DNA of 34,069 nucleotides, taken from Pigoraptor chileana (taxonomy: Eukaryota > Opisthokonta > Filasterea). The notes below the pieces were generated by a model. It did no database searches. It was not told the DNA's origin and worked only from the letters and a program-made list of their open reading frames with translations. Of the stretch, positions 1 to 18,944 are shown piece by piece. How positions within the stretch are numbered: the stretch's first letter is position 1; each line of letters opens with the position of its first letter. The translations under genes were made by a program, and so were the position numbers. Where the stretch lies: positions 1 to 34,069 of the forward strand of contig CALSCR010002607.1 of assembly GCA_943704495.1 (NCBI GenBank), written 5' to 3'.

Positions 1-74
<74 letters not shown>

Positions 75-252
75 ATACACACACACATACACACACGCAC
101 ACGCACACACGCACACGCACACAACACAACGCATTACACACACATACACATACACACACACACCCCACATACTCACAACGCACACACACACACACTCACA
201 CACACTCACACACACACACACACACACACTCACACACACACACATACACACA

Positions 253-300
<48 letters not shown>

Positions 301-308
301 TACACACA
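1..308. repeat. Long (CA)n microsatellite, pure then imperfect
   Basis: About 66 bases of uninterrupted AC dinucleotides are followed by interrupted CA-rich sequence with T, G and GC interruptions up to about 308. It lies in the last visible intron of the DCAF7 gene, within about 135 bases of its 3' splice site at 441/442. It is truncated by the left window edge, so its real length is unknown. Confidence 0.97.
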
Positions 309-441
309 GACAGGAAAAACGCACTTGCCTCCCTGCATGAATCATTCATTGTGATTATTTCATTGAATTCATTACAAAACCCGAATGCCCTCACTGACAC
401 ACGATTCTTGCAAATTCGACACACGCATATCAACTTTTCAG

Positions 442-614
442 CGGACGACTATCAGGCGCTCATCTGGGACATTTCCAAGAACGCGCGATCGAGTGAGGAT
501 CCCATCCTCGCATACTATGCCGGCGGCGAGATCAACCAGCTGCAATGGTCTGCGTCTCAGCCGGATTGGGTTGGCATATGCTTTGGATCGAAATTCCAGG
601 CTCTTAAAGTGTAA
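442..614 (+). CDS. DCAF7: DCAF7/WDR68 (AN11/TTG1 family) WD40 protein, last exon
   Basis: This is the C-terminal exon of a WD40-repeat scaffold that acts as a substrate receptor for DDB1-CUL4 ligases and as a partner of DYRK/HIPK kinases. The acceptor is a clear TTTTCAG at 431-441 and the exon enters in phase 1. It reads [11 protein letters not shown], then [18 protein letters not shown], then QPDWVGIC and ends LKV plus TAA. The family C-terminus known from animals and plants has the same order (QALIWDI, EDPILAY, GEINNVQW, QPDWIAI, LRV). All other exons lie left of the window. The identification rests on this one exon, but the match is nearly residue by residue. Confidence 0.9.
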
Positions 615-1891
615 TATGGTTTTGGTTTTTTATGTTTGTTTGTGTTTTTTGTATTGTTTGCGTGTGTGCGCGCTGTGTGCGTGGTGTTGTGGTAATGTGG
701 TATGGCGTGTCTGTGGAAGCATTGCGTGTGGTTGGCGAATGCGCTGTCCCTCTCGCGACCAGCTGTGTATACACAGCGCAGTCTTTTTTTACTTGCAGAC
801 ATATTTGCAGACATCCTTGCACACCCACGCATGCACACACCTCAAACGCACTCACGCATATCCCCAGCGCTTGTTGCGCCCAATCGAACATAGGCCCATT
901 TGATGCAGTCACGTGGGAAGTGTCCGTCGGGTGTTGACCTGCACATTTGCTCTGTTGTAAAGCAGCGTCACTCTTTGGACTATTATTGAACCTGCGTTTT
1001 GTCTCCTCTCGCTTTCATTATGCTCTGTAATTTTGCTGTGTTTTTCTCTGCTGCGATTCGCGTGGGTATCATAACAGACAGACACACACACACACGCACG
1101 CATACACAACCACACACAACCACACACCAATGTACAGTAAAGGGCTGGCCAATGCCCTTCCTTCCCATACATCTTGCACTTTCTGGCTGGGTGCAACCTG
1201 CAAGTATGTACGGTAGCTTACGCGCACACACGCAACTCACTCAATCAAACAACACTCCTAGTGGTTGTCTAGTCTATCACTACTTCTGGCGGGCGCTTCA
1301 TGCAATTGTGTGGGAAGGTATATGAGTCGGCTCAGCCAGGTTGTTTGGCATATTTTACTGTAAATCTTGCAGGCCGCTAATATATCAATCGTAGAGTTAC
1401 AGAATTGAACCCATAATAGGTCATGCATCCACAGACAGCTGCGAATGACAGCTTTTCTCTGCAGTGAGTGCTGTAATGATTCTATTGTATGGATTCTCTT
1501 ATTGTATTGGTCGCAGAGTCCGAGTGCTTAGAGGATGACAGTGCAATCGTACTGAGTGAGGTCACGGCCCTGAGTCAGCTGCCGATTCGGTGAGTGACAG
1601 TACCGTGGGTCGGCACGGCCGGCTCGGCTGGCATCAGTGAAAGCCCTAGTTGCCGACTGTTACTACAATCGGATCAGTTTCAGTCTCTGATCGGCCGCAA
1701 AGCAATCAGTGTATCTCTTTGTGTCAACGAACAAATACAATTATGCAAAGAATTACAATTAGAACCTCAAGCGTGTCTCAGACTCGCGTGGTGTGCAATC
1801 CTCTCTTGTTGCACTCTTTGTGACCAAGTGACACCGATTGAGATGTGGACATAATCCTCAGCTGATTACGTCTTGGTGTGGCTCTAAAAAG
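615..1891. other. Intergenic DNA between DCAF7 and PIGB
   Basis: I see no convincing exon here. The stretch holds GT-rich DNA after the DCAF7 stop, a CACGTG at 910 and an imperfect CA microsatellite at about 1080-1130. A four-codon upstream ORF (ATG TGG ACA TAA, 1843-1854) sits 37 bases before the PIGB start and could damp PIGB translation if it lies in the leader. Open frames here are short and give no recognisable protein. Confidence 0.6.
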
Positions 1892-4800
1892 ATGCCCGGC
1901 GAGAGTGGTGCACAACCACGCGTATCGACGCAATCGCCCTCCTCATCCATGCATTCTCGACAGGGAGCGACATCAACGGCATCAGCGACATCATCGGCAT
2001 CGAATGGGAATGATGGTGCTGATGGTCGCGCGACAACCTTGAAGCCACATGCCCCGACTATCGGCGCATCCGACACGAAGATCCTCGCTATCCTTGTTGC
2101 GTTGCGACTTCTCAACGCCATTGCCGTGCGCACGTGGTTTGTTCCGGACGAATACTGGCAGAGCCTGGAAGTGGCCCACAAAATCGTATTTGGATATCCG
2201 CCCATCCTTCGTGACGTGCGCCTTGAATTGTGACGTGATGCACGCTGTGTGTACTCTGGAACACAAATGTCTGCGTGGAGGGTCAACTGTGATTATATGA
2301 AAACGGGACTAGCGGAATACCGTGCACGCTCCCGTAGATCCTTTAGCAGTAGGACGATGCATGCACAAGGGTAATCCGCTTCATTGGTTTATGTATTTGC
2401 GGGATGTGTGCCCGTGTGTCTTTGAATCACTATAATTGTCTCATGGATGCACATCGCACCATGCAATGTAGTTGTATATCCTCCTTGACTGTTTGATTGT
2501 CCTTATCGTGTTACGTATGGCTATGAGACGTGGGAATGGAAGGAGGGCGTCCGGAGTTACATCCATCCTCTGATGTTTGCCGTTCTGTACAAGGCCCTGC
2601 AATTACTAAACCTCGACACTGCCGCTGCACTGGTGAGTGCGTGTGTGTGTGGTGTGTGTGTGTTGTCCGTGGGTGTGGGTGTGTGTGTGTGTGTGGGTGG
2701 AGGGGGACGATCTGTTCGGGAGTATATCTGCGTCTGTTCAGAGGAAGGATTGTTGCATGTACCCACACAACATACTTCATTGCGTTTGATGTCTGCAGAT
2801 TGTCGGCCCTCGACTGCTTCAAGGCTGTCTCCAGGCCATCGGCGACTTTTTTCTGTTCAAGTTGGCGCGTCGCATATTTGGCGCCGGAGTTGCACGATGG
2901 ACGGTGTGTAAATCCTTCTGTTGCTTGTCTGTGCGTCTATGTCGGTATGTGAATATGTCATGGCAATGTGTGTGTGTGCGTATGTGTGTGTGTGCATCAG
3001 TGTGTGTGCATGTGTCTGTGTCTCTGTGCTCATATCTTTTTGTTTGCCCACCATTTGTGTCACGTGCAGTTGTTGTGTGCTGTGTTGTCGTGGTTCCAGT
3101 TTTACTGCGGTGTGCGCACTCTCTCAAACTCTGCCGAGGCCTCGCTTATGAACGTTGCGCTGTATTATTGGCCATGGACCGGCACTACCTACGGGTGTGT
3201 ACAAATTGTTCAAAGACAACTGCACGTGTGTGCGCGCGCGTGTGTGTGTTTGTGTGTGTGTGTTGGGATTGCTGTCACATGGCATCAATAGGTGTCATTG
3301 AAAAGTGACGTGGCCCATTTGCCCCCCCCGCCCCCCCCTCACTCACTACACACATACGCGCGGGTGCTGCATCTCCACATACACAACACGCACTGCGCGC
3401 ACACCTCTCGACACTCAGCTTTGGTCGGTTGGGACTTTTCAAGTCTCTCTCAATGGGTGCGCTTGCGTGTATAGTGCGACCATCGTGTGTGATCACGTGG
3501 TTCTACCTTGCGGCCGAATTCGTCGCATATGGCCCCGCCACACAGGCGACTCAGTTGCCGTCATTACAAGAATCGTCGTCACAATCGCTTCATCGCAACG
3601 AATCCGCACAAGAGAGTGAAAGGCATTCTGCCACCACAACTGAGGACGGAGCTGGCAGTGGACACGTTGCGGGAGAGAGCAATTTGGCGGCGTCTGCGGT
3701 TGCGAAGGAGGGAATGTTGCAAGAGCAGGGTCACCATGGACCCAATGAACAACAACAACAACAACAACGGCAACAACAACGTGATCAGCAAAAAACAGGA
3801 TCCAATGCCGCACTTGACAGCCCATCACACCGACTGAGAGTGCTGCTGTTAACTGCGACTCCGCTTGGGTGAGCGGACCATTAGTGAGGCGTCTTTATTT
3901 GTGATAGGGATGGGATTAACATGCAACTGCCAACTCTGATGCTAACCCTCGGTTGCCTTGTGTGCGTTGCCATATCTGTCTTGCCTTCCACAGATTTGCC
4001 GCAATCGCACTTACGGCAGCCATCGATTCCCACTTTTACGGCCGGTTTGTGTTTCCTCCATTCGAATTTTTCCGATTCAACGTTCTCCGTGGCGGCGGCG
4101 CCTTTTATGGAAGTCACGCGTGGCACTGGTACGCATCGCAAGGCATTCCGACGGTGCTGTTTACGCTATACCCCTTCTTCCTTCTTGGAGTGCGGGGGTG
4201 TGTGGGGGGTCTTCTCGCGCCCTTTCGTCTGCTTTTATTTCAGGTTGTGGCTTGGTCGGCTCTGTCGTCCCACAAGGAGTTTCGATTTCTGATGCCTGCG
4301 CTACCAACCATGCTGTGTTACTGCGGAAGGGCCTTTGGTCGCATTGTGGAGCCCGAAGGTGCGTTGCTGTGCTTGGGAGTCCTTGGGCACAGTGCCTAAG
4401 ACACTGACTTGAATCCTACATCTCTCCCTCTCTCTTCAATTGTGGAGTCTATGCGCATAGCATCTAAGACACTGACATGAAGCCTACATCTCTCGCTTCA
4501 CCCTCTTCAGGCAAGCCCGTCCGCCATCGCGCAGCATTTTACGCATTTGTGTTCATCGTGGCAACGCAACTTCCTCTCGCCTTTTACACGTCATTTGTGC
4601 ACCAGAGCGGCCCAATCGACGTAATACAGGCACTCAGAGAAGACTTAGAGTCGAACCATCCGGGGTGCTTGGTGGCGAATGAGCACGCCGCCGCCGGGTC
4701 TCTTGCGCAGTACTCGCATGCCGTTGTTGATCCGCCGTTGCGCGATAGCGATGCATTGGGCGCATTATTTGGGGATGGAATTGCGTGCGATGCATTTGTG

Positions 4801-5630
4801 CTCTTTCTGCTTCCGTGTCACTCGACGCCGTTCTACAGTCACTTGCACTTACCTGTGCTGATGAGGTTTCTCGAATGTCCCCCGAGGTGTGTGTGTGTGT
4901 GTGGGTGTGTGTATGTGTGTGTGGGTGTGTGTATGTGTGAATATGCATCAGTGATGGCGGGCGGGCAGGTGTCTCGGTGGTTCATGTGGAAATTCTTTTC
5001 ATATCTGTGATCACATCCTCATCTATTCTCTCTAATGTTTCATTCCTGAGTCCATGGGCATTGGCGCCTAAAGCACCGACTCAAATCCCATATCTCTAAT
5101 ACCTGCATGTCTAGTATCGTGCGGTACCTGACAAAAACTGCGTGTTCTTATATGCTGCTCCACACTAATTCAGCGACGATCCCGAGTACGTCGACGAGGC
5201 TGATGTCTTCTTCCACGCGCCGGTCACGTGGATAGACTCCAACTGGCCACTCCACACATCGCGTGTCGCTGTTGTTGGCCCCTGGAATGATCGGCGTATT
5301 GATGCATCTCCGTCGCATGTCGTTGTCGGCGCGGCTCTCTATCCCGTCATCTTTGAACAGCTGCGACAGAGGGGCTTTCAGCAGGTGCGTCGGAGATCAG
5401 TATTATAAGCCAATTGGGACGTAGCATTTTTCTCAGCATTTAGAAAGATGTGTGTGTGTGTGTGTGGTTGGTATTTCTGGAATAGTTTTACTCAATTGTA
5501 TCTCTCTGACACATGTTGTGATCAATTTACTCCTAATTCTAATATGCAGTGCGGCGAATATTTTTACGACGATGTGGGGTCCAGCGCACGAATAGGCTCT
5601 CACATAATTGTGATGTGCCATACTGACTAA
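1892..5630 (+). CDS. PIGB: GPI mannosyltransferase 3 (PIG-B/GPI10), nine exons
   Basis: An ER multi-pass glycosyltransferase (GT22 family, dolichol-phosphate-mannose donor) that adds the third mannose to the GPI anchor precursor. Exons: 1892-2193, 2515-2632, 2799-2903, 3070-3194, 3419-3868, 3994-4358, 4511-4886, 5174-5384, 5550-5630. All phases agree and give about 710 aa. Family marks are PDEYWQSLE (from residue 85) with the luminal acidic pair, [11 protein letters not shown] across exons 1/2, [22 protein letters not shown] (about residue 460), [12 protein letters not shown] and a C-terminal IGSHIIVM. It is longer than human PIGB (about 550 aa). The extra length comes from a Ser/Thr/Ala-rich N-terminus and a roughly 100-residue hydrophilic Gln/Asn-rich insert (residues about 257-355). 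Exon 6 is read through 4195-4245 without an intron, because the reading is open and the spacing fits the family. The start is the first in-frame ATG. Confidence 0.93.
2194..2514 (+). other. PIGB: PIGB intron 1: probable U12-type AT-AC intron
   Basis: No GT-AG pair restores the conserved protein at this junction. Cutting before ATATCCGCCC and after GTGTTAC gives exactly [11 protein letters not shown] in frame. ATATCC is the core of the minor-spliceosome 5' site, and TCCTTATC (2500-2507) differs by one base from the U12 branch consensus TCCTTAAC. The branch A lies about 9 bases from the terminal AC, within the usual U12 range. This is inference from sequence, with no transcript data. Confidence 0.85.
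3219..3412 (+). repeat. PIGB intron 4: TG tract near donor, CA tract near acceptor
   Basis: Within intron 3195-3418, a TG/CG-rich tract (about 3219-3262) follows the donor and a CA/CG-rich tract (about 3345-3412) precedes the acceptor. In the transcript these are complementary arms that could fold the intron. Similar arrangements occur in other introns of this window. Confidence 0.7.
4383..4497 (+). repeat. Two tandem copies of a short dispersed repeat in PIGB intron 6
   Basis: Copy 1 (about 4385-4428) and copy 2 (about 4442-4495) share CTAAGACACTGAC, then TGAA, then CCTACATCTCTC, and each is followed by CT-rich DNA. Copy 2 also carries GTGGAGTCTATG at its left end. The same unit recurs at 5047-5098, partly at 8225-8258, and inverted at 31337-31395. 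Confidence 0.85.
5047..5098 (+). repeat. Dispersed repeat copy in PIGB intron 7
   Basis: GAGTCCATGGGCATTGGCGC, then CTAAAGCACCGACTCAAATC and CCATATCTCT match the family unit seen at 4383-4497 and, inverted, at 31337-31395, with scattered substitutions. Confidence 0.8.
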
Positions 5631-6300
5631 ATTTACGGAGGCTGCCCTTATTGCTATCATTTTTAAACGACTGTGGAAAGTTTGTGAGCAATCATTCCTC
5701 ATTCCACGGATGTTTGCAACAATTCATATCCGTGGCTGAATATTATGTGTATAATTAAACGATGCGGTATGCATGCTGTGCAGGAGTACCACAAGGTCCC
5801 TTAAACCGGTTTATTGTGGCTCCTTCTCTAATCCAAGGTATAGTTGTAACAGAGGAGTAACACTCCTATGCCACGTGATCATTTTTGGAAGGCACAATAC
5901 GCGAGATCTCGGCCTAATTCGCCGTCGCTAAGGGCGTCCAGTGAGTATGGGTTGTGTATGGCAGTCGCTGTGTGTATCAACTGACGGGTAATTGCTGCAC
6001 CCATGGGATGGGATGATTCGATTCGAATCGATTGCAAATACTGCGCGCGCCTTTTTCGTCGCATCTTTCCATTTGAAGTTCTCGAGACGCTTTTTAATTT
6101 GTGCGTACTTCAGAAGCGGAATAATCACTCGTGTGTGTATGCACCGAACTGCTTTTGTGGAGTTTTCTTCTTGTAACACGGCTAACTTGCTTGTCCGGCA
6201 GAGCGGGCACGTCTAATGTTGAAGCTATATGGCATCGACTCAGTGGTAGCATTCGGTTGGACTGGGGCCAAGGCCTTGTCTGAGCATTCGAAAGTCGAAG
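5631..6300. other. Intergenic DNA after PIGB
   Basis: No exon or repeat can be supported. A CACGTG lies at 5871. The DNA is locally AT-rich after the PIGB stop. The next gene's ATG is at 6301, and any 5' leader exon of that gene would lie here unseen. Confidence 0.5.
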
Positions 6301-8082
6301 ATGTCGGTGCTTGTGTATGATGAGTTTGTTGATGAGGTTGCGCGAGGATGGAAGATTGACAAGTCGTTTCAGCGTTCTGAAGCATTGCCATCGTCCACTA
6401 TTTCCGCACGATACCCTGGTTCCGGCCTTGCACATTGGCTGCCAAAGTCGTCTGTCCCGCCTGGTCAGGGACAGGTGTGTTCTCACTACTCTGTGTGCGT
6501 GTGCGTGTGCGTGCGTATATATGTATATGCTATGTATATGTAATATGTATGTGTGTCTGTGTTGGTGTGCATGTATGTTTTTATGGTGAGTCCTTTGAAT
6601 TTCTAAGTCTGTGTCGCTGTATGATTTTATGTTTCATCTTGAATGTGTTGTTCTATTATGTTTCGTTTTCTGTTACGTTCCGTGATATCTAGTGATCAAC
6701 CGCAGCCAAACTCATCCATCAAACTCATCCATCCCACGGCGTCGTTCTGTATTCCTGTGTGCAGGGGCCCGCCGCACTGCCATCGTGCAGTCTGCTTAAG
6801 GTCAACTTTGATGCTATACCGGAGGCTCTGCCGACAAGGCAGTCTCTTCTTCTCAAGCATATCGCTGCAAAGGCTTCACCTGATGATGCCAAAAAGGCAA
6901 CTTTTGCACCCTCCACGCACGTGCAGACGGTGGAAGTCGTAACTATGGGCGGTTTCGATTCGGCGTACACCATGTCGACGCCGATGGCGTATAGATGGGT
7001 TGATGGCGGTGCTGCGAGAAAGAGGTATGTTGTTGGTGGATATTCGTGCACACAGACGTGTGAGTTTCTGTTTGTTGATATTGCCCACGTTTGTTTTTTA
7101 ATCTCTGTTTTTGTTACTGATCGTCGACTCGATGGTGAATTTTTGCGAAAGTTTTGCATTTGCGCATTCTTCGATGTGTTGTTGCCCAAAAAAAACACTC
7201 ATTGTGTTGCATCTCTAAAAAAAAACAAAAACACATATTATGCTTCGCCGCTTCTTGCCTGTACTACGCAGTGTCGAAAAGAGGGATGAGCAGCAACAAC
7301 GCACATTGGGCATTGCTCGAGTTGCGAGTCCCAACGAATTTGGGCCAAAAGCACAGTCCTTTCAACCCGTCGGCAGATTGCTTGAAGATGCGCGTCGGGC
7401 GGCGTCTCCAGGCGTCAACATGGACAGAACATTGTCGACGCGATCGGATTTGACCTCATTGTGGGTGTTATGTTATGTGTTGAGTGGATGTGTGGATGTG
7501 TGTTGTGTATGTGTGTGTTTTGTTTTTGAATTTGAGGCACTACATTCGGTTGATTTTTGTTTTGTGTTTTTGTTTTTGTTTTTGATTGGTGTGTGTGGTG
7601 TATAGTACGTGACTGTCTGCGGTGTGCGACTGTGCAAACTATTATAATCAATCCAAGCTTATGCGAAACCAATTTCGACTCCTCCTGACAACATATATCG
7701 CCATTCCAATCCACGACGCAAACACACACTTTGTTCATATACACACTGCAGAAGTGGACCCGTGCGATCTCGCAGTCCCATTGGATCCGCATCGATGCAG
7801 CAGCGCAAAGAGAAGCCGCCCATTCCGTCGCGTCGCCCCGTCGTGAAACCACAGGCCTTCAGCTACATGAACCCCATGGCCAGCGCAGGGTACGAAAAAG
7901 CGCCCTCCGGCCCCAATCCATCCCTCCCGGGGAAAGCAACGATCTCGCAGTTTGAGCAGAGAGTTGCAGAAATAAGCAATCTCCAGGCGGACACGGTGAG
8001 GTGGGAGCGACGCACCGCATACAAGCTGAGGCGGGAGTCACGTGCCGCGGCCATGCCAAAGTCGCGCCGGGACTATGCGTGA
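6301..8082 (+). CDS. Unrecognised four-exon protein, about 317 aa
   Basis: Exons 6301-6474, 6765-7024, 7272-7460 and 7752-8082 join in phases 0, 2, 2 and give one open frame to TGA. All donors and acceptors are GT-AG with good acceptors (GTGTGCAG, TACGCAG, CACTGCAG). I do not recognise the family. The protein is hydrophilic with no signal peptide or membrane segment. The N-terminal third has short helical stretches. The middle is Ser/Arg-rich and probably disordered. The last 110 residues have a basic Pro-rich stretch (KEKPPIPSRRPVVKPQAF) followed by a likely helix (ISQFEQRVAEISNLQADTVRW). The basic, proline-rich tail could suit a cytoskeletal or scaffold protein, but that is a guess. Introns 1 and 3 begin with TG repeats. 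Confidence 0.75.
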
Positions 8083-9226
8083 TTTACCTGGTCTCCCTGG
8101 ATGCCTACAATTCGCCATGTATTTGTGTGTGCTGTATTGTATGTATACGCGCCAACGTCTACATTACTGCGCTCAGTACCATTGGAATGCGTGCGTTTGG
8201 TCGGTTCACTTTCTCTGATATCTCTTGTGGCGTCCATGGGCATTTGCGCCTCTGAATCGCACGTGTCTGTCTGTCTGTTTCTCTGTCTGTCTCTGTGTCT
8301 CGCGTCTTCTCTTTTCCTTCGCATCGGTTTCTGCTGTTGCGAGCACGCGTGTCCTTTGAACATTTTCTTTCTTTCTGCGCCGCTTTGCGTCACTGGGGCA
8401 ATTGTGGCAGTGTGCTCCCTTGCCTCCCCATAACTTTGTTGTAGTTGTTTGTGGTGAACTCATACTTGATACAAAACAAAAACAAACCTCACGGTTTTTC
8501 TTCCATTGTATAAATTAACTACCAAAAAACACTCGATGAACACGTACAAACTGGGTTCACACGTGTGCGCGTGTGGGTGCGTGCATGCGTACGTATATGC
8601 AGCTACACCAACAAAAACGACAACCTTCAAGTCCATTTGCGATGGTCCCACGTTGCACAGATAGTCCCATGTGCATGCATAAACCTCTCCACAACAGGCA
8701 GCCTGCAGCATATCCACGCAACTCCAGCATATCGGTATACAGCATACGCACTGTGCGTGAATGACGACAGTGGTCGCCATCATCGTTCGGTTGGCGCGCG
8801 TGCACGCCATCGGCAATGCAAGGGTGGGGACGGCCCCATCCAGACGACCCCACAGTAGCCCACAACACCCATTGCGCCGTCGGGGGCTGCAGTAATATGC
8901 GCAGAATGAAATCGAACATGATAGACAATGCAACGAGACTTTGCTTCGTTGAGTGCGGTTTGTCGTGGGATCGACCAGCATTAGCAGCACGATACACCCG
9001 CGACAAAGCGCACGTGCAAGGGCCACACCCTTCTTTCAATCGAGGCATGTTTGTCCATTGCTCTCTCACAAACTGAGCCATTTCAAAAAGCCCAGTCTCG
9101 ACTCAGCAGCGCCGGAAAAGGCCATCTCGCGCCATCTCGCGCCCCCAAACACCGCATTGAGAAAGGAGAGTTCTCAGGAAACCCCATATAGGCACATGCC
9201 CACCTCACCAAAATAGGGGACAGTTT
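8083..9226. other. No confident gene
   Basis: Minus-strand frames stay open for 170-190 codons between 9081 and 8460, but two frames overlap. Neither resembles a known family, and neither shows a clear exon structure. A partial dispersed-repeat copy lies at 8225-8258. CACGTG occurs at 8039, 8260, 8557 and 9009. A real short minus-strand gene here cannot be excluded. Confidence 0.45.
8225..8258 (+). repeat. Partial dispersed repeat copy
   Basis: GTGGCGTCCATGGGCATTTG followed by CGCCTCTGAATC matches the left half of the family unit (GTGGAGTCCATGGGCA, then GCGCCT). The right half is missing or diverged and is followed by TCTGTCTG-rich DNA. Confidence 0.65.
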
Positions 9227-10454
9227 CTACTTTGCTGCTGATCGCGGACGCTGTGGTGCAAACGCGGCAAAGAGCTTGGCGTGAGCTTCCGCAGCCCTTG
9301 CATCGCCCCGCAAAAACGGACGGCGGTCCCACAATGCATGAAACGCGACAAGTGTCACTGGTGGTGTTTCAAATGTGATCGAGCGGAGAGTCGAGTCCTG
9401 CGTGCAAAAGTGAGAAGAATAGTAGCAGTGTATGGAGTTCGCGTGTGAATGCACAGAGTGTGTTTGTATGAGAATATGTGCGGGTTTACATGATAGCAAT
9501 TCGGGCACCTGATCTTTCGCATCACTGCAGCATCAGCACACCTTCAGTGAGTACTCGGACTCGTAACAGTCAAACAGCATCGCACAGAGGTCAACCTTGT
9601 CCATCAACGAAGTCGACACTCCCTCGCGCCTGCACATCAGCGCCTACATTGTCATGCGTGCAAAGGGAGGCAAACGTGTCTACTTTCAGAACCTCCTCCA
9701 TCGTTATTGCAACAAGTCGAAAGTACGGTAAATGGGGTGGGACGCAATGCTTGCCATAAATTATACTAATGCATTGGTGTGCGGCAATGTGTAATACGAC
9801 CTCACAAACATGAAGCAGGCGAGCAAGGACCTGCTCACCTCAAGTGCATCCACTGGTGTGTTCTCCAGCGCAGAGCCAATGTCAAGATGGGTGCGCAGAA
9901 GCTCACTGTGTGCGTCAGTCACTGCACGATGACATTCGAGGTAATTGTGATTTGTTTGTCAAAGATGTGTCGGGTGGATTTCGAGGGTTGCAGTAACACG
10001 ACGCACGTGACATTGTGAGCCGATATAGGTGGATCTCAATCACGGCAGCAGAATATAATGCGACTCTTAAATCCACTCACATGCTTTGTGGCTCTCCTGG
10101 AGGTCCTTGTAGGCACTTTCTCCTGCGCGTTGAAGGATGGCAATAGTCAATACGGGAGAGTAGATGCCCCGTGCATTTTGACAGATGACAGCCATGTCTT
10201 TCTGTTACAACAACACTGATGAAAGAGAGATACTAACCGGGACCACCTTGATACTTGGCAAGAGCGTCGAGGCCACTGACGTTGAGGTCGTCAAGCTTCT
10301 TGAGACTGCAAGATTGCATACAGTTTAGTCTGCGCACGTCCACAAAAAGCACAAAGAGTCCTAAGAGATTACAGATATAAGATGTATGCAACATAATTCC
10401 TTACCAGTCAAAGAAGCTCTCAACGAGAACCTGCACATGAGCAACAGCCTCCAT
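9227..10454 (-). CDS. Unrecognised six-exon helical protein, about 196 aa
   Basis: On the minus strand the exons are 10454-10405, 10305-10238, 10197-10081, 9921-9839, 9643-9542 and 9397-9227. Phases 2, 1, 1, 0, 0 agree and the frame ends at TAG. It begins MEAVAHVQVLVESFFD and ends PRSAAK. The exon 3 acceptor is taken as AACAGAAAG before ACATGG because it keeps the frame; the stronger-looking AACAG four bases upstream would shift it. The protein looks mainly alpha-helical, with heptad-like stretches around LTDAHSELLRTHLDIGSALE and a segment VDLCAMLFDCYESEYSLK. It has no membrane segment and no catalytic motif that I recognise. It could be a subunit of a coiled-coil complex, but this is only an impression. 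Confidence 0.72.
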
Positions 10455-11464
10455 CTTGAAGTAGTGTTGTCAGCTAATTGTGCTGCAAAGTTTCTAATTG
10501 TTGAAACATCGTCGCCGATCCGCTGCACAAATGCGCCGTGTTCTGTTACTTACGATCGTAGCTGATGCCAGTGTATGACTCGTCGTAACGGAAAGTCCAG
10601 TCCGTATTTCACTGACAAATCAATCTGAAAGCCTTTTCTTTTTGTTGTGTTTTTCGGCATGTTTACAGATTAATTTTGACGAGCGAGTTCGGCGGCCAAC
10701 TTTAATTTGAAACATGCTCTCATTTTTCAAACTTTTTACAAATGGGGAAACTCAAATTGATGAAACTCGCCAAATGTCAAAAATAGACACAAAAAACAAA
10801 TATATTAGGAAGGCGTTCACATTATTGGGTAAAAAGACATACTTTTCAGATTAAATATGCGGTCTGAGCTGCGGGTTTCGGGCACCAAAATGGTTTCACG
10901 CCGACTGACAGGGGTTCTGCACGTTGTGTTGTGACTGTCAGTGCGGTGTGGTCCAATCGCTAGCCGATTATCACTGGTGCGTGCAAGGATGCGTGTGTGT
11001 TTGTGTGTGCGCGTGTGTGTGCGTGTATGTCGTTGCCCATCCTCCTGCTCTCGCGTCTGTTATCATTGTTTATACATGGGTGGTAATATGCTCATGGGGT
11101 GCGATAGGTGCTCCTCCACTTGATCAGCTGCATCATCGCTGTGCCGATCACGCAGATCATTCCACAAAAACCGCCGGTTGGGCACGTGAGACAAAGCACA
11201 CCCATTTCATACGCCCTCTCCTGGTCCTCCTATCGTTCTATTACAAACTCCACTTGCATCGCTCACGTGATCTCAACGTGTGTGGTGTGTGTGTGTGTGT
11301 GTTTTTGTGGTTACCTTACCCACGGGTGCTGTGGCAAGATCTCACCTTCCGTCACCCCATTTCGAAATAGATGGACATAACAGGCTATTAGTCTGCGCTC
11401 GGGAGTATCATCTTTTCACTTTCTGACCTAGCAGAAAGTGACCGCGTGAAATTTGCGGGCAAAG
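10455..11464. other. Intergenic region with a possible short plus-strand gene
   Basis: 10640-10870 is AT-rich and shows nothing. From 10856 a short frame (ATG at 10856) could join by GT-AG splicing to an open segment after GCGATAG at 11107. That segment contains a hydrophobic stretch, VLLHLISCIIAVPITQII, which would suit one membrane helix. A TG-rich tract lies between them at 10985-11030. The joins are not unique and the product is not recognised, so I do not call a gene. Confidence 0.3.

Positions 11465-18944
<7,480 letters not shown>

Noticed and set aside
69-338. Open frame through the (CA)n at the left edge
   Set aside because: Pure Cys-Val dipeptide translation of a microsatellite.
2194-2527. 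GT-AG splicing of PIGB intron 1 (donor at 2216, acceptor before ACGTGG at 2528)
   Set aside because: It is in frame but replaces the conserved GYGYE with an unrelated six-residue stretch. The AT-AC reading restores the family motif and has U12 signals at both ends.
4195-4245. Possible intron in PIGB exon 6 (GTGTGTGG to TTTATTTCAG)
   Set aside because: The segment is open in frame and its translation fits the length and hydrophobicity of the family between the Phe-rich helix and HKEFRF.
8460-9081. Two overlapping 170-190 codon minus-strand frames
   Set aside because: No family likeness, no exon signals that choose between them, and Cys/His/Arg-rich composition typical of chance frames. Kept only as a note in the region entry.
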